From the NCBI GenBank assembly GCA_034509735.1, contig JACGWO010000011.1:25528979-25592978 (forward strand): a stretch of 64,000 bases of DNA, read 5' to 3'. This DNA is from Sesamum alatum. Taxonomy: Eukaryota; Streptophyta; Magnoliopsida; Lamiales; Pedaliaceae. The translations under genes and the position numbers were made by a program. A model generated the notes under the pieces. That model was not told the origin of the DNA. It searched no databases and worked only from the letters and a program-made list of their open reading frames with translations. This document shows, piece after piece, positions 60,958 through 64,000 of the stretch; positions within the stretch are counted from its first letter, which is position 1; each line of letters begins with the position of its first letter.

Positions 60958-61600
60958 TTATTTTTTATTTTCGGGTGTAGTCCCGTCAGTTAGAAATTTA
61001 ACGATCTCGTCCTTCCAACTTGTAGGTTTCGGATCCGTGCACATGAGTTCTATTTCTTCCTCCGTGGTGGCTCGGTCTGAAGAGAGAAAAGTAATTCTTC
61101 TACTTCGGATTGCCACCATCGAACTTGCTAGCTTGGCTAGTTGATCGACCAAAACATTATCTGCTCTCGCCACATGTATGATGGATGATTCTTCAAATCT
61201 TTCAAGCAACCTTTTAGTTTTCGGGAGGTACTTATCCATTTTTTCACCTGATACTTCATAGGATCCCTCGATCTAATTGACCACCAGTTGTGAGTCACTA
61301 TAGATAACAATCTTTTTTGCTCCGGTGGCCAAAGCTGATTCTCCTCCTACTAACAATGCTTCATACTCCGCCTTATTATTAGACGTGTGGAACTCCAATT
61401 TAATGGCATACTCTAACTTATCCCCTTGCTGACTCTCCAAAACTATTCCTGCCCACTCCCCACGGATGTAGATGATTCATTAATATATAAGCTCAAGTGG
61501 GCGCGAAATTGCTGCCCACATTGTGTGCTAATTCAACGATAAAGTCGGCTAATACCTGTGTCTTTATGGTTGGTCTTGAGCGAAATTCAATGCTGAATTC
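60958..61600 (-). pseudogene. Gypsy RNase H (element B)
   Basis: NNKAEYEALLVGGESALATG and KKIVIYSDSQLVVN are RNase H motifs with the Glu and Asp present. A stop follows directly (QLVVN, stop, IEGSYE), then VARADNVLVDQLAKLASS resumes. Confidence 0.75.
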
Positions 61601-62856
61601 ACTTAACTACACCGCCCACTTGACCATCCTTCTGGAAAACTCTGGACTAGATAGGACTTGTTTCAAAGGGTGATTTGTCAAGACGATCACCTGGTGTGAC
61701 TGGAAGTAAGGCCCCAATTTTCTTGCTGCAACAACTAAGGCGAGCGCTAGCTTTCAATTTTTAAGTACCTGGACTCTGATCTTTGTAACACCTTGATAAC
61801 ATAATATACCAGGTGGTGTTTCTTACCCTCCTGCCGCAGTAGGACCAAACTGACGGCACTTTCCGAAACCGCTAGGTAGAGATTGAGAACTCCTCCCGTC
61901 TTGGACTTCGTTAATAACGATGACCAAACTAAATATTTTTTCAGTTCATCGAATGCCTCCTGGCTAGCGTTTGACCACTCGAACTTCGGGGCTCCACGAA
62001 GGACCCTGAAGAAGGGAAGGCCTTTGTCAGCAGACCGCGAGATAAATCGGTTAAGCTGCCAGCCTACCCACTAGCTTTTGCACTTCTTTGATAGATTTAG
62101 GTGGGGCATGTCCATGATGGCACTGATTTTCTCCGGATTAGCCTCTATTCCCTTCTCCGAGATCATGTATCCTAATAACTTCCCCCCACGTACCCCAAAG
62201 GCGCACTTCGCTTTGATTTAGTTTTATGCTAAGGATTTCAATATTTGAAAACATTCTTGCAAGTCCTTGATGTGGTCTTCCTCCTTCACACTCTTTACCA
62301 ACATGTCATCTATATACACCTCCATGTTCGGCTAATCTGGTTCCAAAACATGTGATTGACAAGTCGCTAGTAAGTCGCCCTCGTATTTTTCAGGCCAACG
62401 GCATAACATTGTAGCAGAAGACTTCTTGGTCTGTGACGAAGTTTGCTTTCTCTTGATCTTCCGGTGCCAATGGTATTTGGTTGTAGCCTTGGTACGAGTC
62501 CAAAAAACTCAACATTTCACATCCGGAGGTGGAGTCAACTAGCATGTCGATCCGTAGAAGAGAGAAAGGATCTTTTGGACATGCCTTGTTCAAGTCCGTG
62601 AAGTTGAAGCACATACGCATTTTCCATTCGGTTTTGGGACCAACACTACATTAGCCAACCACTCTGGGTATTGCACGGGGCGTATGTACTTGACTTTCAA
62701 TAGCTTCTCTACTTCTTTTTTTATGACCTGACTTCTTTCCGCTCCGAACATCCTTTTCTTTTGCTTTACGGGTTTTGCGTCGGGATTCACGCTGAGGTGG
62801 TGCATAATAACATCGGGTAAAATCCCCTGGAGATCCCCCATACTCCATGCGAACAT
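61601..62856 (-). pseudogene. Gypsy reverse transcriptase (element B)
   Basis: VEKLLKVKYIRPVQYPEWLA, LVPKPNGK, FTDLNKACPKDPF, LDSYQGYNQIPLAPED and, at 62305-62316, the catalytic YIDD in VYIDDMLVKSVKEEDH. A frameshift lies near 62600-62620 and stops follow the catalytic motif. Confidence 0.85.
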
Positions 62857-63240
62857 TTCTTAATTTTCTCTAAGAAAACGTCTCAAGCATTCCTCGATCG
62901 TGTGAGGGGGGGGGGGGAAGGGGCTAAATATTGTGCCTATTTTGGTGTTCCTTTCCTCATATTCCCATGCGAAATTAATTACATTTAATTCTTCAATGGC
63001 CTCAACTCTTCTCTTAATGTACTTCCTCCCCTTCCATGGGATCCTCGGGGGTTTCCCTTGCTTCAAGGTCGGTGTCTATCATAATCATTTTCCCTTTCTC
63101 ATTTGGTCTTCGCCCCTCTAACTTTTCCCGCGACCTCTTTAGAGTATTTGCGGAACATTCTCTCGTCATTCGTTTATCCCCTACGGCCTCCCCCACTCCC
63201 TCAGAGGTGGGGAACTTGAGTTTCATGTGGAAGGTGCATG

Positions 63241-63699
63241 CTATGGCCCGAAGAGGTTCATGCTTGGTCTTACCAAGATGATGTTGTAGGTGGATGGTGT
63301 CTTGACCACGAGAAATTTCACCATCTTAGTAGACCTCTTAGGGTAGGATCCCAACGATAATGGTAGCGTCACCTCCCTCAATGGTTCGATCATATCTCTA
63401 CTGAACCCAGTGAGTAGGGTGTTAACCTTCCGCAATTGAGCATTATCAATTCGTAACTGGACATACGAGTCGTAGAATATAATTTCAGCTGAATTTCCAC
63501 TGTCCACCAACACTTTCTTGACCCAGAAGTTGGAAAATGTGGCCGAAATGACCAAGGCATCATTTTTTTGGTCTCTCATGGAATCCGTGTCTTGAAAGCT
63601 AAAGGAGATTTCTTCTTGTTTTCCATGCCAACGGTGTGGACTTGTATAGGGGTTTGCCAATGGTTTCCTCTGGCTCTCAAACCAGCGCTTTCCATGCAT
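63241..63699 (-). pseudogene. Gypsy aspartic protease (element B)
   Basis: VKKVLVDSGNSAEIIFYDSY carries the catalytic DSG. Downstream are FSRDMIEPLREVTLPLSLG and VKTPSTYNIILVRP, the usual plant gypsy protease order. Confidence 0.8.
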
Positions 63700-63719
63700 T
63701 AGCGAAGTCTCCCCCTGTC

Positions 63720-64000
63720 GGGCCTCCTGAAATTACTACGATGACGTATGCTGTAGGGAGATTGTCACCATTCGGGTCCTAGGTGAAAGTCGAGCCTTGG
63801 GGTGGACGAATCGACCCCTGGTCAAATCATTGTCCTCTCGGACATTGGTTCACATATTCTTTCTAGTATTCACGTTGAATCAATTTTTCTATCTCATTCT
63901 TGAGGTGGTGGCATTCCTCCGTCGTGTGCCCCCTATCCATATGAAAGCGGCAATATTTGTCTAATTTGAGCCTTTTGGGGTTGTCTTTCATTTTTCTCGG
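63720..64000 (-). pseudogene. Gypsy gag C-terminus (element B), runs off the edge
   Basis: [31 protein letters not shown] and NEIEKLIQ closely match the gag of element A, with stops after REY and PRGQ. It joins the protease region, showing the gag-to-pol order that element A lacks. Confidence 0.8.

Larger units (their letters stand above)
55839..64000 (-). mobile_element. Element B: degraded Ty3/gypsy (Tat-like) element, partial
   Basis: The left end (55839-56000, CGATGTGGAAGTGG then inward) is the same sequence as the inverted terminal repeats of element A, and similarity to A continues to about 56260. Rightward come a plus-strand extra ORF, a spacer related to A, then integrase, RNase H, reverse transcriptase, protease and gag on the minus strand. 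RT before integrase in transcription order makes it Ty3/gypsy. Many stops and shifts make it defective. The right end is outside the window. Confidence 0.7.

Overview
This window is nuclear DNA of a flowering plant, most likely a eudicot. It is AT-rich, its genes carry spliceosomal introns, and the families present are plant-specific (CYP87-type cytochrome P450, PP2-A-type F-box protein, plant PEX11, plant RS-type splicing factor). Plant mobile elements fill most of the intergenic space. I could not fix the species from sequence alone. There are no operons, ribosome binding sites or CRISPR arrays.

Left third (1-16.6 kb): a CYP87-like P450 on the minus strand runs off the left edge, and five of its exons can be placed. 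Its introns and promoter hold small CACTA-type, Helitron-type, Mutator-type and SINE insertions. A short-chain dehydrogenase copy with two frame disruptions follows at 12.8-13.7 kb, then an intact three-exon PP2-A13-like F-box gene on the minus strand (14.5-16.6 kb).

Middle (17-38.5 kb): an apparently complete young Ty1/copia retrotransposon (17231-22969) has a 1315-codon gag-pol frame, nearly identical LTRs and an AAGTA target duplication. A field of MITEs, SINEs and a plastid-derived ndhE fragment follows. Next come two convergent intact genes, an At4g00755-like F-box gene (plus strand, five coding exons) and a seven-exon PEX11 gene (minus strand).

Right part (38.5-64 kb): two related Ty3/gypsy-type elements (A at 38534-43511; B from 55839 to beyond the window) flank a compact non-autonomous LTR element (C at 43657-46360) and an RS40/RS41-like SR splicing factor gene with two single-base frame breaks. 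Element A has gag but no pol. It is bounded by about 160 bp INVERTED repeats inside a GTTTT duplication, which is odd for a gypsy element. Element B has degraded gag-pol on the minus strand and a degraded plus-strand extra ORF, and its left end carries the same inverted-repeat sequence. Element C has captured an intronless piece of an omega-3 fatty acid desaturase gene. These three elements are the most unusual content of the window.

The host genes are unrelated housekeeping or metabolic genes and do not form a pathway. Exon borders were placed by matching GT-AG splice sites and reading frame by eye; no alignment or expression data were available.
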